DNA from: Rhodanobacter sp.
GTDB lineage: Bacteria; Pseudomonadota; Gammaproteobacteria; Xanthomonadales; Rhodanobacteraceae
DNA: 15,797 bases
NCBI GenBank assembly: GCA_026193555.1
Contig: JAPHUU010000141.1
Coordinates: 1 to 15,797, forward strand
Reading direction: 5' to 3'
Shown here: piece after piece, positions 14,742 through 15,797 of the stretch
How positions within the stretch are numbered: the first letter of the stretch is position 1
Layout of the letters: the number at the start of each line of letters is the position of its first letter
Translations under genes and position numbers: made by a program
Notes under the pieces: model-generated
The model's input: only the letters and a program-made list of their open reading frames with translations
The model's database searches: none
What the model was told of the DNA's origin: nothing

Positions 14742-15797
14742 ATGAAGCTGGCTTCGCTGTCCGCCCGCATCACCACCTTGCTGGTGATCACCAGCCTGCT
14801 GGTACTGGGTGGCGGTGCCAGGTGGATGGACTGGCGCATCGACCACGAGATGGAAAGCCGCTTCCAGCAAAACCTGCTGACCCAAGCCAGCGCTCTGAGC
14901 ACGATGATCCAGTTGGAGCAGGATGACCTGTCCGGCGACCAGAACTGGCACCCGCACGGCGGGCTGGCCGGCGACAGCCCCAGCTACTACGAGTTGCGCT
15001 GCGATGGTGCTCCACCGCTGCACAGCACCCCTCCGCCACCGGTTGTGCCGGCCGGCTCGCCGCTGCATGCCGGACAGCAACCGCGCTTCACCGGACTGCA
15101 TCATGCCGGCCAGCACCTTGGCGCCGTGCAGCTGGCGTTCTCCGTCAGGGCAGAGCAGAACAGCGAGGGACGGACGCCATCGTCTGCGGGCAACCGCCGT
15201 GCGGTTCGCAACTGCGTACTGCTTTTCGAACAGGACCGCGAGGCCAGCGACGATTTTCTGCTGGCGATCGACTGGATTCTGCTGCTGAGCCCCGCGCTGG
15301 CGCTGGGCATCGCGCTGATCGCGGTACCGCTGATCGTGCGCCGCGGACTGCGCCCGGTGGCGGCGCTGGTCGAGCGGATGCGCGACATCGGGCCAAACGC
15401 GCCGGGCCAGCGACTGGCTGCCAGCGGCATGCGCGAGCTCGATCCATTGGTGAACCGTTTCAACGACGTGCTCGAACGGATGGATGACGGCCTGGCCCGC
15501 GAGCGCCAGTTCGCCAGCGGACTGGCGCACGAGACACGCACGAGACTGGCCGAACTGCGCGCACTCACCGAAGTCGAATCACGCTATCCCAGCGGCCGCA
15601 GCCTGCCGCAGATCCTCGGCGAAGTCGGCAGCATCGGCGCCGAACTCGAAGCCACGGTGAGCGCGCTGCTGTTGCTGACCCGGCTGCAATCCGGGCTTGA
15701 GCAACCGCAGTGGCAGCCGCTGCCGATGGCCAGCTGGATCGAGCGTCAGCTGCACCGCCAACAGGGTCTGGCCAACCGTCGCCACCTCACCTTGACC
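14742..15797 (+). CDS. Sensor histidine kinase, N-terminal part (runs off the window)
   Basis: The frame is open from the ATG at 14742 to the end, 352 codons, with the ATP-binding domain beyond the window. AAGG lies about 10 bases upstream of the start. The inner-membrane topology is clear: TM1 about 8-24 (ARITTLLVITSLLVLGGGA), a periplasmic domain of about 150 residues with a Pro-rich patch and two cysteines (Cys87, Cys158), TM2 about 177-199 (DWILLLSPALALGIALIAV), a HAMP linker (VRRGLRPVAALVERM), then the dimerisation/phospho-acceptor helix with His263. The H-box reads HETRTRLAEL instead of the usual HELRTPLAEL, so Leu and the conserved Pro are replaced. It pairs with the regulator 13 bases upstream. 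Its ligand is unknown. Confidence 0.9.
   Translation, partial: MKLASLSARITTLLVITSLLVLGGGARWMDWRIDHEMESRFQQNLLTQASALSTMIQLEQDDLSGDQNWHPHGGLAGDSPSYYELRCDGAPPLHSTPPPPVVPAGSPLHAGQQPRFTGLHHAGQHLGAVQLAFSVRAEQNSEGRTPSSAGNRRAVRNCVLLFEQDREASDDFLLAIDWILLLSPALALGIALIAVPLIVRRGLRPVAALVERMRDIGPNAPGQRLAASGMRELDPLVNRFNDVLERMDDGLARERQFASGLAHETRTRLAELRALTEVESRYPSGRSLPQILGEVGSIGAELEATVSALLLLTRLQSGLEQPQWQPLPMASWIERQLHRQQGLANRRHLTLT

Noticed and set aside
14568..15530. A 320-codon minus-strand open frame opposite the response regulator and the kinase
   Set aside because: The plus strand encodes a well-formed two-component pair; the antisense product is Gln/Arg-rich with no motif.

Overview
The window reads as chromosomal core DNA of a high-GC gammaproteobacterium. 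Gene order (tilS-xseB-ispA; pmbA divergent from darP; rng-yhdP-tldD) and protein wording suggest the Xanthomonadales, most likely Rhodanobacteraceae (Rhodanobacter or Dyella type). That placement is inference from memory of families, not from a search. No rRNA, tRNA, CRISPR array, insertion sequence or phage gene was seen. Fourteen protein genes are supported; the first (tilS) and last (histidine kinase) run off the window.

Layout. Positions 1-1431, plus strand: the tilS 3' end, xseB, then ispA overlapping xseB, closed by a strong bidirectional hairpin. 1438-1875, minus: a DUF4870 membrane protein. 2000-3367, minus: pmbA (tldE). 3508-4343, plus: a DUF1653 protein and darP (yjgA), divergent from pmbA. 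4510-5082, plus: a YkvA-like (DUF1232) protein. 5228-6613, minus: an exported protein with one CxxCH haem site right after the signal peptide, followed by about 400 residues that look like an outer-membrane beta-barrel. 7015-13932, minus: the conserved rng-yhdP-tldD cluster, read from a good sigma-70-like promoter. 14063 to the end, plus: an OmpR-type response regulator and its sensor kinase, divergent from rng.

How the genes relate. TldD and PmbA are the two halves of one heteromeric metalloprotease and both are encoded here, about 3.6 kb apart. RNase G and DarP act on ribosome or RNA maturation. YhdP is an AsmA-like envelope protein in lipid transport to the outer membrane. XseB is the small subunit of exonuclease VII and IspA makes farnesyl diphosphate.

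The most interesting part is 4344-7014, where the YkvA-like gene and the cytochrome-barrel gene sit between darP and tldD, genes that are close neighbours in some other gammaproteobacteria. The cytochrome-barrel gene is lower in GC than its neighbours in sampled lines, has its own terminator, and carries a perfect FNR/ANR/DNR-type palindrome 91 bp upstream of its start. Its architecture resembles Cyc2, the fused monohaem cytochrome-porin of iron oxidisers. It is therefore a candidate outer-membrane electron-transfer protein controlled by oxygen or nitric oxide, but this has not been shown. A second oddity is the sensor kinase, whose phospho-acceptor motif lacks the usual proline.
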